Assembly (NCBI RefSeq): GCF_001612615.1
Contig: NZ_BDAU01000057.1
Span: 1 to 33,538 of the forward strand
Length of the DNA stretch: 33,538 nt
Source: Nocardia amikacinitolerans NBRC 108937
Lineage (GTDB): Bacteria > Actinomycetota > Actinomycetes > Mycobacteriales > Mycobacteriaceae
Direction of reading: 5' to 3'
The first letter of the stretch is position 1, and the number at the start of each line of letters is the position of its first letter. The translations under genes were made by a program, and so were the position numbers. The notes under the pieces were generated by a model, which saw only the letters and a list, made by a program, of their open reading frames with translations, was not told the origin of the DNA and searched no databases. Of this stretch, positions 15,167 through 23,545 are shown one piece after another.

Positions 15167-16096
15167 ATGGTTTCTACCGTGGACATTCTCAGCGAGACCA
15201 TAGCGGCCATTCGCACCGGGAATCCGGCGTCCGGCTTGTTCATCAGGCACGCGCCGTGGGGGCGCCGCTATCCGGTCGTGCCCGGCGCGGGGTTCCACGT
15301 CGTGCTGCGCGGATCCTGCTGGGTCGTTCCGCCGGAGGGTGAGCCGATCGCGCTCGGTGCCGGCGACGTGCTTTTCATGCCGCGCGGAGCCGATCACGAC
15401 CTGGTCGACAATCTCGACAGCCCCGTCACCGAAACCGCCAAGCCCGGCGAGCCGCGCGAGATCGTCGGACCCGGCGTGCGCACCGAACTGCTCTGCGGCG
15501 CATACGAACTCGGTCGAGCGCGGTCGCACCCGCTGCTCGATGAACTACCCGAGTTCATCCATCTGCCCGCCCGCCCCGGCCGTCATCCCGCGCTGCGCGG
15601 TGCGGTGGATCTGCTCGCCGCCGAGATCGCCGAACCGTGCCAGGGCAGCGATGCCGCGGTGCCCGCGCTGCTGGAGACCATGCTGCTGTTCATCCTGCGC
15701 GCCTGGTTCGACGAACAGGCCGACGCCCGCCCCACCGGTTGGGCGGGCGCGTTCGCCGACCCCGCCGTCGCCGCCGCCCTGCGCGCCGTCCACGAAGACC
15801 CGGCCCGCGCCTGGACCGTCCCCGACCTCAGCGACATCGCCGGCGTCTCCCGCGCCACCCTGGCCCGTCGCTTCACCGCCACCGTCGGCGAACCCCCGCT
15901 CTCCTACGTCACCCGCTGGCGCCTCCTCACCGCCGCCCGCCTCCTCCGCGACACCGACGCCCCCTTGCACACCATCGCCCGAAAAGTCGGCTACACCTCC
16001 GAATTCGCCTTCGCCAAAGCCTTCAAACGCGAATACGGCCAGGCCCCCGGCCACTACCGCCGCACCCCAACCCAACCCGCGGTCGTCGCGGTGTGA
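15167..16096 (+). CDS. AraC-family regulator with cupin_6 sensor domain
   Basis: A 309-aa regulator. Residues 1-195 are a cupin sensor of the AraC_binding/Cupin_6 kind (IRHAPWGRRYPVVPGAGFHVVLRG, GDVLFMPRGADHDLVD). Residues 210-300 carry two helix-turn-helix motifs: WTVPDLSDIAGVSRATLARRF and APLHTIARKVGYTSEFAFAKAF, then the family end KREYGQAPGHYRR. Starts at 15167 (ATG) or 15179 (GTG) are both possible, and neither has a clear ribosome-binding site. The last 200 bases are unusually C-rich at the third position. It likely activates or represses the divergent reductase gene. Confidence 0.9.
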   Translation: MVSTVDILSETIAAIRTGNPASGLFIRHAPWGRRYPVVPGAGFHVVLRGSCWVVPPEGEPIALGAGDVLFMPRGADHDLVDNLDSPVTETAKPGEPREIVGPGVRTELLCGAYELGRARSHPLLDELPEFIHLPARPGRHPALRGAVDLLAAEIAEPCQGSDAAVPALLETMLLFILRAWFDEQADARPTGWAGAFADPAVAAALRAVHEDPARAWTVPDLSDIAGVSRATLARRFTATVGEPPLSYVTRWRLLTAARLLRDTDAPLHTIARKVGYTSEFAFAKAFKREYGQAPGHYRRTPTQPAVVAV

Positions 16097-16188
16097 GGCC
16101 CATCCCGCGCTGCCGATGCGCGCGCAGACTCGGTCCCAACTTGGCCGACCGGCTGGGTCTCAACTGCCCCCGTACGTGCGTCGCGTAT

Positions 16189-16253
16189 GCATAAGTTTGC
16201 GTTGAACCGCAGCAGGGGTGTGTCATGTGCGCAAAGTTATGCATAAGATTGCG
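16189..16253. promoter_or_regulatory. Triple repeat operator upstream of the AlbA_2 regulator gene
   Basis: The 13-mer GCATAAGTTTGCG occurs at 16189-16201. Near-copies occur inverted at 16230-16242 (as CGCAAAGTTATGC) and direct at 16241-16253 (GCATAAGATTGCG). The last two overlap head to head to make a 24-bp imperfect palindrome centred on TTATGCATAA. That palindrome contains a -10-like TAAGAT (16244-16249), and the start codon follows at 16257, so the transcript may be leaderless and the site would occlude RNA polymerase. Confidence 0.7.
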
Positions 16254-16256
16254 TGC

Positions 16257-17948
16257 ATGGAGAGTGGGCGAGCGTCGGAGCTGATCGCGGGCGGCGAAAG
16301 TCTTACGGTCGAGTTCAAGCGAGGCGCGGCGAACAAGTTCAACGACTCGGACATGATCGAGACCGTCGTTTGCATGGCCAACGGGGACGGCGGTGTCCTC
16401 TTCATCGGTGTCGAGGATGATGGCCGGGTGACCGGCGCCGCGCCTCGGCATGGGGATCGAACAGATGCGCGTCGGGTCGACGCATTGATTGCGAACCGGA
16501 CCGTACCGCTGCTGCAGACCCGGACCAGTCTGGTGGTTGTAGGCGGGCACGAGGTCATTGCGATCGAAGTTCCGAAATCGAAACGAGTCGTCGGGACGAC
16601 GGGTGGCCTGTATGTTCGGCGAACCTTGCAGATAGATGGCACTCCGCAATGTGTTCCCTTCCCTGCATACGAAATGCTCGCACACGAAATCGATCGTGGT
16701 GCCGTAGATTTCGCATCGTTGCCAGCGCGTGGTGCGACGCTGTCGGACCTCGATCCGGCGGAGTTCGACCGCTTCCGACGAATGGCACGGGCATCCGGTG
16801 CGGATCCCGTCATCGTCAATCTGTCGGATGTCGAGATCTGCCGGGCCCTGGGCCTCCTCCATTCGGCCGACGGCGACTTCGACCAGCCGACGCTGGGCGC
16901 AGTGCTGCTTTTCGGCCGTGAGCAGTCGATCGTCGCGCACATCCCCAATCATGAGGCGGCGTTCCAGCTGTTCAGCGGTCTGGCACTCGAGGTCAATCAC
17001 TTCACGCGCGGGCCATTGTTCAAGGTGGCAGAGGAACTGCTCGAGAGGGTATCCACTTGGAACCGAGAGGAGGAGTTGCAATTCGGATTGTTACGTGTCG
17101 CGATTCCCAATGTGCCTGTAGTCGCGGCCCGTGAGTCGATCGCGAATGCTCTGGTGCATCGTGATTACACGGCACTCGGACCGGTTCGCGTCGTCATCAA
17201 CGACGACAGTTTCGAGGTGATCAGTCCGGGTGGTTTCCCGCCAGGCGTTCGTTTGGACAATTTGTTGTCGGTCTCCCATCCTCGGAGCCCGCTGCTCGCC
17301 GATGCCTTTCGCCGCGCCGGCATCGTCGAGCGGAGCGGTCGCGGCATCAGCCAGATGTATGCGTCCTTGTTGCGGCTTGGGCGAGATGCGCCAGACTACA
17401 GCCGTTCGGATGATCGCTCGGTCCGCGCCGTCATCCCGCTCGGGCACGCGGATATCGAGCTGGCGCGATTCGTTCTGCAACGGGAAGAGTCGACCGGACA
17501 ACCGATGCGACTTTTCGACCTTCAGGTCCTGCACGAGTTGCGGTGGCAGACAAAGATGACCCTGGCGGAGATCGCTGAGCAGTTGCACCGCACCGTCGGG
17601 GAGACCCGTGCAGGTCTTGGCCGTATGACGGAAGACGGTCTCGTCGAACTTCGGGGCGCAGGACGCGGCCGTACCTACCATCTCTCGGCCGGGGTGTATC
17701 GCGCCTTGGACAGGCCCTCCGCCTATGTCCGGGTTCGTGGAACGGATCCGATACAGCAGGAGCAGATGGTGCTGCAGTACGTCGAAGCCGAGGGGTCGAT
17801 CACCCGCGCGCAAGCGGCTGAACTGTGTATGTTGACCTCGCAGCAGGCAAGTAGCCTGCTGCGACGGATGGCTCGGCGGGGGAATCTCGTCCTGGAAGGG
17901 GAACGCAGGACGGCACGGTACATCGCACCGGAACCGGCGCATCGTTGA
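16257..17948 (+). CDS. AlbA_2/Schlafen-type ATP-binding regulator
   Basis: A 563-aa protein. Residues 12-130 form an AlbA_2 (Schlafen AlbA-like) domain: GESLTVEFKRGAANKFND, ETVVCMANGDGGVLFIGVEDDG and the GGLYVRR end. A GHKL-type ATP-binding HATPase_4 segment follows around 290-390 (ARESIANALVHRDYTALGPV, INDDSFEVISPGGFPPGV, GIVERSGRGISQMYASL). The C-terminal 170 residues contain two winged helices (MTLAEIAEQLHRTVGETRAGL and ITRAQAAELCMLTSQQASSLLRRMARRG). I chose the ATG at 16257; 16218 would add 13 residues read through the operator. Relatives are mostly putative transcriptional regulators, and some sit in defence islands. The operator repeats support autoregulation. It is convergent with vapC. 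Confidence 0.87.
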   Translation: MESGRASELIAGGESLTVEFKRGAANKFNDSDMIETVVCMANGDGGVLFIGVEDDGRVTGAAPRHGDRTDARRVDALIANRTVPLLQTRTSLVVVGGHEVIAIEVPKSKRVVGTTGGLYVRRTLQIDGTPQCVPFPAYEMLAHEIDRGAVDFASLPARGATLSDLDPAEFDRFRRMARASGADPVIVNLSDVEICRALGLLHSADGDFDQPTLGAVLLFGREQSIVAHIPNHEAAFQLFSGLALEVNHFTRGPLFKVAEELLERVSTWNREEELQFGLLRVAIPNVPVVAARESIANALVHRDYTALGPVRVVINDDSFEVISPGGFPPGVRLDNLLSVSHPRSPLLADAFRRAGIVERSGRGISQMYASLLRLGRDAPDYSRSDDRSVRAVIPLGHADIELARFVLQREESTGQPMRLFDLQVLHELRWQTKMTLAEIAEQLHRTVGETRAGLGRMTEDGLVELRGAGRGRTYHLSAGVYRALDRPSAYVRVRGTDPIQQEQMVLQYVEAEGSITRAQAAELCMLTSQQASSLLRRMARRGNLVLEGERRTARYIAPEPAHR

Positions 17949-17994
17949 CGAAATCGAAGCTCACTCGAGCGTCTCAGCGGCTCCTCGTGATCTC

Positions 17995-18435
17995 TTACGC
18001 ATCGGTGGAGTTCAAGTCGTTGTCACCCTTGCCGAGCCAGCGGTGGGACTGGCCGGTGATGGCGACGATTTGGTCGAAGTCGTGGTCGCGGTGCAGGAGG
18101 GTGAGGCCGCGGAGTTCCGCGGTGGCGGCGAGGACGAGGTCGACCGGACCGGCGCTGCGGTGTTTGCCGCGTTTGGTCAGCTCGCCCTGGACTTCCCAGG
18201 CTCGGGCGTAAGCGCGGTCGTCGACCGGTTCCCAGCCGAAGAGGACGCGCATGTCGTCGATGGTTCGTTCACGGTCGGCGGCCGAGCGGGCAGTGTAGAA
18301 GAACTCGAGTTCCACGATCGGGCAGATGGCGACCAGTCCAGCGGCGACCGCGCGTTGCCAGGCAAAGGAATCCGGGTCTTGGCGCATGATCGGAACCAGC
18401 GCGCTGGTGTCGATCAGGAACCGCGCCGCACTCAC
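17995..18435 (-). CDS. VapC-type PIN-domain toxin
   Basis: A 146-aa PIN-domain ribonuclease, the toxin of a type II toxin-antitoxin pair. The acidic site is complete: D9 (FLIDTSAL), E42 (ICPIVELEFF), D99 (AGPVDLVLAATA) and D117/D119 (LLHRDHDFDQI). The ATG overlaps the antitoxin stop by four bases (ATGA), the standard VapBC layout. The likely target is tRNA or rRNA, as for other VapC proteins; the specific RNA cannot be read from sequence. Confidence 0.93.
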   Translation of the reverse strand: MSAARFLIDTSALVPIMRQDPDSFAWQRAVAAGLVAICPIVELEFFYTARSAADRERTIDDMRVLFGWEPVDDRAYARAWEVQGELTKRGKHRSAGPVDLVLAATAELRGLTLLHRDHDFDQIVAITGQSHRWLGKGDNDLNSTDA

Positions 18436-18647
18436 GGCCGGTAGTTCCGCTTGTTCTCGAGGATGTCCAGGTCGAAAGCGCCCTCGGCGACGGCGTCCTG
18501 AAGACGGGTGAGCGCCAGCGCCCGGCGGCGGGTCTCCAGCACTTCCCGCAGCGCCGCGTTGACGGTGTCCTTCTTCGTGCCGGTACCGAGTTCCTTGGCG
18601 ACATCGGCGACGAGTGCGTCATCGAGGTCGATCACCGTACGAGCCAT
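18432..18647 (-). CDS. VapB-type antitoxin
   Basis: A 71-aa antitoxin. The N-terminal ribbon-helix-helix (MARTVIDLDDALVADVAKELGT..., with KKDTVNAALREVLE) binds DNA. The C-terminal tail (LQDAVAEGAFDLDILENKRNYR) wraps the toxin. The AGGAGG ribosome-binding site is ideal, so antitoxin should be made in excess. It precedes vapC and probably binds the inverted repeat at 18659-18687 with the toxin for conditional autoregulation. Confidence 0.93.
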   Translation of the reverse strand: MARTVIDLDDALVADVAKELGTGTKKDTVNAALREVLETRRRALALTRLQDAVAEGAFDLDILENKRNYRP

Positions 18648-18658
18648 GCCGCACCTCC

Positions 18659-18687
18659 TGATATCTCCTTGTATATCGAAGATATCA
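18659..18687. promoter_or_regulatory. vapBC promoter with operator inverted repeat
   Basis: TGATATCT (18659-18666) and AGATATCA (18680-18687) are perfect complements separated by 13 bp that include TATATCG. The left arm adjoins the vapB ribosome-binding site. Just beyond the right arm another AT-rich segment (GTATATAC, 18692-18699) could supply promoter elements. This layout is typical for RHH-antitoxin operators. Confidence 0.65.
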
Positions 18688-18714
18688 GAGCGTATATACG
18701 GCGGCGAGGGGCTT

Positions 18715-19467
18715 TCAGCTGAAAGGGGAGCTGGGGCGCTCTTCGAGGACGCCGTCGATCCAGACGTCGACCTTCTCGTTGTAGAAGCACGCCATGCCCG
18801 CGATCTTCTGGCTCTCGGGTAGCGGCGTGCGGTAGATCCAGGCGATGTCGCGGTATTCCTTGTCGCCGATGCGGACGGTCCAGTAGTCGGCGGTGCCCTT
18901 GTAGGGGCAGTGGGAGTGGGTGTCGGAGGGGTGCAGGAGGTCCAGGCGGACGTCGGTGAGGGGGAGGTAATAGCGTGCGGGAAGGCCGGTTTCGAAGAGG
19001 ATGCGCGGGCTGTGGGAGTCCGCGACGACGACGCCGCCGATCTCGACCCGGATGTGCCGGGAGCTGCCGAGGATGTCGACGCGCGAATACGGATCGCGCG
19101 GATGGACGTAGATCGGCTCGTCCTCCTCGAACCAGTCGCCCATGGCGTCCCAGTCCAGCCGGACCAGTTCGTTCAGTTCCGGCAGCGGGGAATCGTGGTA
19201 GCGCAGCGCACCGCCCGCCGCGGTGACGCCGTCGACGATCACGTCGTAGACCGTGGCATCGCCACGGCTGGGGGAGTGGGTGGTCTCGCCGTTCGGCTCG
19301 AGTTTGGCGTGCAGATCGGCGACGGGAATGTAGTAGGTCGGGTAGTAGGGGATCTCCCATACCAGCACCGGGCGGTCCGTATCGGCCACCAGGTGCCCGC
19401 CGAGATAAACCCGGACTCGCTTCTGGCTGGTCGCGACCTTGACGCGGCCTCGCTGCTCTTCGGTCAT
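18715..19467 (-). CDS. DUF427 domain protein (two tandem copies)
   Basis: A 250-aa protein with two DUF427 units, about residues 10-120 and 130-240. Each has a strand pair around VRVYLGGHLVADTDRPVLVWEIPYYPTYYIPVADL (first) and IRVEIGGVVVADSHSPRILFETGLPARYYLPLTDV (second). The second continues with the family motif HCPYKGTADYWTVRIGD and DIAWIYRTPLPESQKIAGMACFYNEKVDVWIDG. The catalytic function of this family is unknown. I chose the ATG at 19467; the reading from 19527 adds 20 residues of uncertain sequence. Upstream is only a weak GAGAGG. Confidence 0.9.
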   Translation of the reverse strand: MTEEQRGRVKVATSQKRVRVYLGGHLVADTDRPVLVWEIPYYPTYYIPVADLHAKLEPNGETTHSPSRGDATVYDVIVDGVTAAGGALRYHDSPLPELNELVRLDWDAMGDWFEEDEPIYVHPRDPYSRVDILGSSRHIRVEIGGVVVADSHSPRILFETGLPARYYLPLTDVRLDLLHPSDTHSHCPYKGTADYWTVRIGDKEYRDIAWIYRTPLPESQKIAGMACFYNEKVDVWIDGVLEERPSSPFS

Positions 19468-19555
19468 ACCTCTCGACGGTACGCCGAAGGTGTGACAGAT
19501 TCCGGACGCCGAAACGGGCCCCGCCATGCCGACGAGGCCCGCGAAACGCCGAATC

Positions 19556-20800
19556 TCAGTCGCCGACCGTGATCGCCTGCGCCTCCTCCACCGAGTGCGG
19601 CGCGGGATCGTGCTCGTCGATGTGGGCGAGCGCGGCCCGCCCGACGACCAGGACGAGCACGGCGGCCGCGGTGCACGCGGCGCCCACCCAGAACGGCAGC
19701 GCGATACTGTGCTCGCCCAGCTTGCCCGCCAACCACGGCGCGGCGGCGCCGCCGGCGAACCGGACGAAGCTGTAGGCGGCCGACGCGGTGGAACGCTCCA
19801 CCGGCGCGGAGATCATCACGGCCTCGGTGATGAGGGTGTTGTTGACGCCGAGGAACAGACCGGCGACCACCGTGCCGACGATCAGCACCGTCTTGTTCTC
19901 CGCGAACAGCGCCATCACCGCCAGGTCGGCGGCGAACAACCCGAGCGCGAGACCCATCATCGGCAGCGTCCCGAACCGGCGCTGCAAGCCGGGCGCAAGG
20001 AAGACCGAGGCGACCGCGAGCAGAAGGCCCCAGCCGCAGAAGATGAAGCCGATCGCGTAGGTGCCCATGTCCAGCGGGAACGGGGTGTAGGCGAGCAAGG
20101 TGAAGAAGCCGAAGTTGTACAGCAGCGCGGTGATGCTGACGGTGAGCAGCCCGCGGTGGCGCAGCGCCTGGAACGGCGCGGCCAGCGAGGTGCGATGCGT
20201 GGGCTTCGGGCTGTCGGGCAGCAGCACGACGATGCAGACGAACGCGATCGCCATCAGCACCGAGACGCCGAAGAACGGTCCGCGCCAACTGATTCCGCCG
20301 AGCACGCCGCCGACCAGCGGACCGGTCGCGATGCCGATGCCGAGCGCCGCCTCGTACAGGATGATGGCGCGCGCGACGCCGCCGCTCGCCGCGCCGACGA
20401 TGGTGGCGAGTGCGGTCGCGATGAACAGCGCGTTGCCGAGACCCCAGCCCGCGCGGAAGCCGACGATCTCACCGACGGTGCCGGACATGCCCGCCAGCGC
20501 CGCGAACACCACGATGATGGCCAGACCGGCGAGCAGCGTCTTCTTCGCACCGAACCGGCTGGACACCACGCCCGTCACCAGCATCGCCACGCCCGTCACC
20601 AGCATGTAGCTGGTGAACAGCAGCGAGACCTGCGACGGCGAGGCGTGTAGTTGCTCGCCGATCGGCTTCAGGATCGGGTCCACCAGGCCGATGCCCATGA
20701 AGGCGATGACGCTGGCGAAGGCGACCGCCCAGACCGCTTTCGGCTGTTTGGTCGACGCCGGTGCGCCGGTGTCGGCGCGGGTGTCCACTACGGTGCTCAT
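19556..20800 (-). CDS. MFS efflux transporter
   Basis: A 414-aa major facilitator protein of the drug-efflux type with about 12 membrane helices. The first starts at AVWAVAFASVIAFMGIGLVDPIL, and the loop 2-3 motif is SSRFGAKKTLLAG. There is a basic central loop (LPDSPKPTHRTSLAAPFQALRHR) and an acidic His-rich tail (HIDEHDPAPHSVEE). The ATG at 20800 overlaps the stop of the upstream MarR gene by one base (TGATG); a TTG one codon earlier is also possible. It is co-transcribed with the MarR regulator. The substrate is unknown, and export of a toxic or aromatic compound is the usual role. Confidence 0.93.
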   Translation of the reverse strand: MSTVVDTRADTGAPASTKQPKAVWAVAFASVIAFMGIGLVDPILKPIGEQLHASPSQVSLLFTSYMLVTGVAMLVTGVVSSRFGAKKTLLAGLAIIVVFAALAGMSGTVGEIVGFRAGWGLGNALFIATALATIVGAASGGVARAIILYEAALGIGIATGPLVGGVLGGISWRGPFFGVSVLMAIAFVCIVVLLPDSPKPTHRTSLAAPFQALRHRGLLTVSITALLYNFGFFTLLAYTPFPLDMGTYAIGFIFCGWGLLLAVASVFLAPGLQRRFGTLPMMGLALGLFAADLAVMALFAENKTVLIVGTVVAGLFLGVNNTLITEAVMISAPVERSTASAAYSFVRFAGGAAAPWLAGKLGEHSIALPFWVGAACTAAAVLVLVVGRAALAHIDEHDPAPHSVEEAQAITVGD

Positions 20801-21264
20801 CAAAGTTCCCTCGACGGATCGTGCTGGGGAGCAGCGTTTTTCAGCGCTTCCAGCAGTTCGTTCAGATCGGTTTCCATTCGCGCGAGTCGTTCGACGTCGA
20901 AATCGGCGAGCCGGGCGGCCATGGCCGTGCCATAGGCGGCACGTGCCCTGACCAGTCGCTCGCGTCCGGCCGGGGTGAGGTCGACGACGACCGCCCTCGA
21001 GTCATCGGGGTCCTTGGTCCTCGTCGCGAATCCGTCCTCGACGAGCCTGCCGAGCAGCGCCGTTGCCGCCGGTTGGGAGCATCGATCGATCCTGGCGAAT
21101 TCGCTGACCCGCACCGCGCCGTGCTCGTCGAGGACGGCAAGGGCCCGCAGTACGGCTCGCGGCAAATCGTCGTCGCCGATCACCCCGGCCAGCCGGGTCA
21201 GCCTGCCCGCGGTGACGAGGAGATCGACCACGATGTCTGCTGTCGTCACGGGAGCCTGCTGCAC
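20800..21264 (-). CDS. MarR-family regulator
   Basis: A 154-aa winged-helix regulator: LPRAVLRALAVLDEHGAVRVSEFARIDRCSQPAATALLGRLVEDGFATRTKDPDDSRAVVVDLTPAGRE, the complete MarR core with its wing. The start could be the GTG at 21264 or the TTG before it. There is no ribosome-binding site, and an AT-rich TAATAAT a few bases upstream suggests a leaderless message. It is coupled to the MFS gene downstream and probably represses the pair until ligand binds. Confidence 0.92.
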   Translation of the reverse strand: MQQAPVTTADIVVDLLVTAGRLTRLAGVIGDDDLPRAVLRALAVLDEHGAVRVSEFARIDRCSQPAATALLGRLVEDGFATRTKDPDDSRAVVVDLTPAGRERLVRARAAYGTAMAARLADFDVERLARMETDLNELLEALKNAAPQHDPSREL

Positions 21265-21343
21265 CAAAATATTATTACATAAGCTAACTATCTATTTGCC
21301 GTGAGATAGCCCACCGCACCCACCGCGCCCGGCCGGCTCGGTG

Positions 21344-21406
21344 CCACACACCCTTTGCACGCCTCACACAGGCGGTGCCCATGTGAGGCGTGTGGAGGGT
21401 TTGTGG
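21344..21406. repeat. 25-bp imperfect inverted repeat in an intergenic region
   Basis: The left arm (21344-21368) and right arm (21382-21406) are complementary over 25 bases apart from a few mismatches. The inner 11 bp, CACGCCTCACA and TGTGAGGCGTG, are perfect, and the loop is 13 bases. It lies between the MarR promoter and the terminator of the fadE33 operon. It could be a second hairpin for that operon or a dispersed repeat element. Confidence 0.7.
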
Positions 21407-21425
21407 CAGCCGGAGCGGCGAACGA

Positions 21426-21459
21426 CGAAGGCCCCGGCGAGGATTCGCCGGGGCCTTCG
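21426..21459 (-). terminator. Hairpin terminator of the fadD3-fadE33 operon
   Basis: A perfect 15-bp GC-rich stem (from CGAAGGCCCCGGCGA to its complement) with a GGAT tetraloop begins 12 bp downstream of the fadE33 stop. There is no T-tract, which is common in actinobacteria. Confidence 0.8.
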
Positions 21460-21470
21460 GTCGGGTAGTG

Positions 21471-22517
21471 CTAGGTGTGCGCCAGCGGACGGTGTGGCGT
21501 GCCGAAGAGCTGGGCGTCGCCGTGCGCGCGCTTGAAGAACAGGTGCGCGTCGTGCTCCCAGGTGATGGCGATGCCGCCGTGCAGTTGCACGGTCTCGGAG
21601 ACGATCTCGGTGAACGCCTCGGAACACTGCGTCCGTGCGACCCACACGTCCTCGGCGGCCGACGGAAGCCCCTCGGCGACCGCGGCGGTGGCGGCGTAGG
21701 ACGCCGACTTGGCCGACTCCAGCAGCACGTACATATCGGCCATCCGGTGCTTGAGCGCCTGGAAACTGCCGATCGCGCGCCCGAACTGCACCCGGGACTT
21801 GGTGTATTCGACCGTCATCTCCAGGCACTGCTCCGCCGCCCCGACCTGCTCGGCGGCCACCGCGGCCCACGCGATCTCCCGAAGTCGCGTCGCGAGAGCG
21901 AGCGGATCGCCGGTGCCGAGCTTGCGTGCCGCGACGCCGTCGAAGCGGATCGAGGTGAGCTTGCGCGTCGGATCCATGGTCGCGACCGGGTTTCTGGTGA
22001 TCCCGGCGGCGCCCGCCTCGACCTCGAACAACCCGCTCGCCGTCACCACGATCAACGTATCGGCGTGCGCGCCATCGAGCACGTAATATGCTGTGCCGGA
22101 GAGTGTCTCACCATCGGCGCGCACGCCGGGCACGTCCCACCCGGTCTCGCTCGCCCAGCACACCGCGAGCGTCGTCGTGCCTTCCGCGACGCCGGGCAGC
22201 AGCCGCGCGCAGGCGTCCTCGTCGCCGGAGAGCAGCACGGCCTGCGCGCCGAGCACGGCCGAACCCAGCATCGGCACACCCGCCAGCGTGCGGCCCAATT
22301 CGCGGACCACCAGCAGGGATTCGACCAGCGAAGCGCCGAACCCGCCGTACTCCTCCGGCACCGCGAGCGCCGCGACACCGATCTGCTCGCAGAGCAGCCG
22401 CCACAGCTTCGGGTCGTAGCCGAGTTCGGTGTCCATCGCGGCGCGTACGGCGTCGCGGCCCGCGTGCTTGGTGAGCAGCGCGCGCACCGAGGCGGCGAAT
22501 TCCTCGTGTTCGGTCAT
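21471..22517 (-). CDS. fadE33: FadE33-like acyl-CoA dehydrogenase
   Basis: A 348-aa acyl-CoA dehydrogenase, the last gene of the HIP operon. Core segments are LCEQIGVAALAVPEEYGGFG, AEQVGAAEQCLEMTVEYTKSRVQFGRAIGSFQALKHRMADMYV, and a C-terminal VQLHGGIAITWEHDAHLFFKRA. It is shorter than typical 380-aa members, as expected for one subunit of the heterotetrameric (alpha2-beta2) cholesterol dehydrogenases, whose partner would be FadE31. The gene name rests on order and length relative to M. tuberculosis Rv3562-Rv3564. Its ATG overlaps the fadE32 stop by four bases. The exact substrate, a late HIP-CoA product, is not fixed by sequence. Confidence 0.88.
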   Translation of the reverse strand: MTEHEEFAASVRALLTKHAGRDAVRAAMDTELGYDPKLWRLLCEQIGVAALAVPEEYGGFGASLVESLLVVRELGRTLAGVPMLGSAVLGAQAVLLSGDEDACARLLPGVAEGTTTLAVCWASETGWDVPGVRADGETLSGTAYYVLDGAHADTLIVVTASGLFEVEAGAAGITRNPVATMDPTRKLTSIRFDGVAARKLGTGDPLALATRLREIAWAAVAAEQVGAAEQCLEMTVEYTKSRVQFGRAIGSFQALKHRMADMYVLLESAKSASYAATAAVAEGLPSAAEDVWVARTQCSEAFTEIVSETVQLHGGIAITWEHDAHLFFKRAHGDAQLFGTPHRPLAHT

Positions 22518-23545
22518 GCGGTACCCCTGATCGCTCGGTCCCGGACGGCCTCGTCGCGCAGGGCGCGGGCGATCCTGGCGCGGTGCAGATCCGGCGTTCC
22601 CCACGCGGCGCGCAGCGCGGTGACCTTGGTCAGCCACAGCGACAGGTCGTACTCGGCGGTGTAGCCGATCGCGCCGTGCACCTGCAAGGCGGCCCGCGCG
22701 GCGGTGTGCGCGGCGTCGCCGCAGGCCAGCACCGCCGCCGACACGTCGCGGCTGCGGGTCGGCTCGCCCATGGTGAGGGCGGCGCGGTAGAGCAGCGGCT
22801 CGGCCAGCTCGAGCCCGATCAGCACGTCGGCGAGTTTCTGCTTGACGGCCTGGAATTCACCGATCGGCTTGCCGAACTGCTTGCGCTGCTTGGCGTATTC
22901 GGTGGCGGCGTGCAGCAGCGCGCGGCCGGCGCCGAGCAGCTGGGCGGCGGCGGCCAGCGCGCCGGCGTCGAACGCCAGCGCGCCCGCCTCCAGCACCTGG
23001 TCGTCGTTGGCGACGAGCTCGGTCGCCGTCACTCCGAACAGCTTTCGCGCGGGGTCGATCGAACGGATCGACTCGCCACGCTCGGCCAGGAAGACCTGCG
23101 CGCCGTCGACGAGCAGCGTCACGTCGGCGACATCGGCGTCCAGCGCGACCGGATCGGTGCCCGGTGTTGCGAAGGCGACCGTGCCGAGCGCGGTGCCCTC
23201 GGCGAGCCCGGGCAGCCAGCGCTCGGCTGCCGCGGAGTCCGAGAGCGATTGCAGCAGAACGGGAATCGCGGCGGCGGTCTCGACCAACGGTCCCGGCGCC
23301 GCGGACCGGCCGATCTCGACGAATGCGACGACGAGGTCGATCGGATCAGCGCCGACACCGCCGTGCGCCTCGTCGACCGCGAGGCCGAGCACGCCCGAGC
23401 CGGCGAGCTGCTGAATCAGCGCGCGACCCGGTCGCGGGTCGCCACTCGCCCAGGCGCGCACCGCGGTCGGCGTGCGCCCGGCGTCCAGCAGCTTGCGCAC
23501 GCTTGCCGCGAAATCGATCTGTTCCGGGCTGAGCGCGAATCTCAT
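22514..23545 (-). CDS. fadE32: FadE32-like acyl-CoA dehydrogenase
   Basis: A 343-aa acyl-CoA dehydrogenase subunit. Typical parts are LSPEQIDFAASVRKLLDAG, LAVDEAHGGVGADPIDLVVAFVEIGRSAAPGPLVETAAAIP, YAKQRKQFGKPIGEFQAVKQKLADVLIGLE and VHGAIGYTAEYDLSLWLTK. The ATG overlaps the fadE31 stop (ATGA) and its own stop overlaps fadE33 in the same way, so stoichiometric translation is likely. In M. tuberculosis FadE32 is reported to form a heterotetramer with FadE31 and is assigned to a late step of HIP-CoA breakdown. The name is assigned by order and length. Confidence 0.88.
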   Translation of the reverse strand: MRFALSPEQIDFAASVRKLLDAGRTPTAVRAWASGDPRPGRALIQQLAGSGVLGLAVDEAHGGVGADPIDLVVAFVEIGRSAAPGPLVETAAAIPVLLQSLSDSAAAERWLPGLAEGTALGTVAFATPGTDPVALDADVADVTLLVDGAQVFLAERGESIRSIDPARKLFGVTATELVANDDQVLEAGALAFDAGALAAAAQLLGAGRALLHAATEYAKQRKQFGKPIGEFQAVKQKLADVLIGLELAEPLLYRAALTMGEPTRSRDVSAAVLACGDAAHTAARAALQVHGAIGYTAEYDLSLWLTKVTALRAAWGTPDLHRARIARALRDEAVRDRAIRGTA

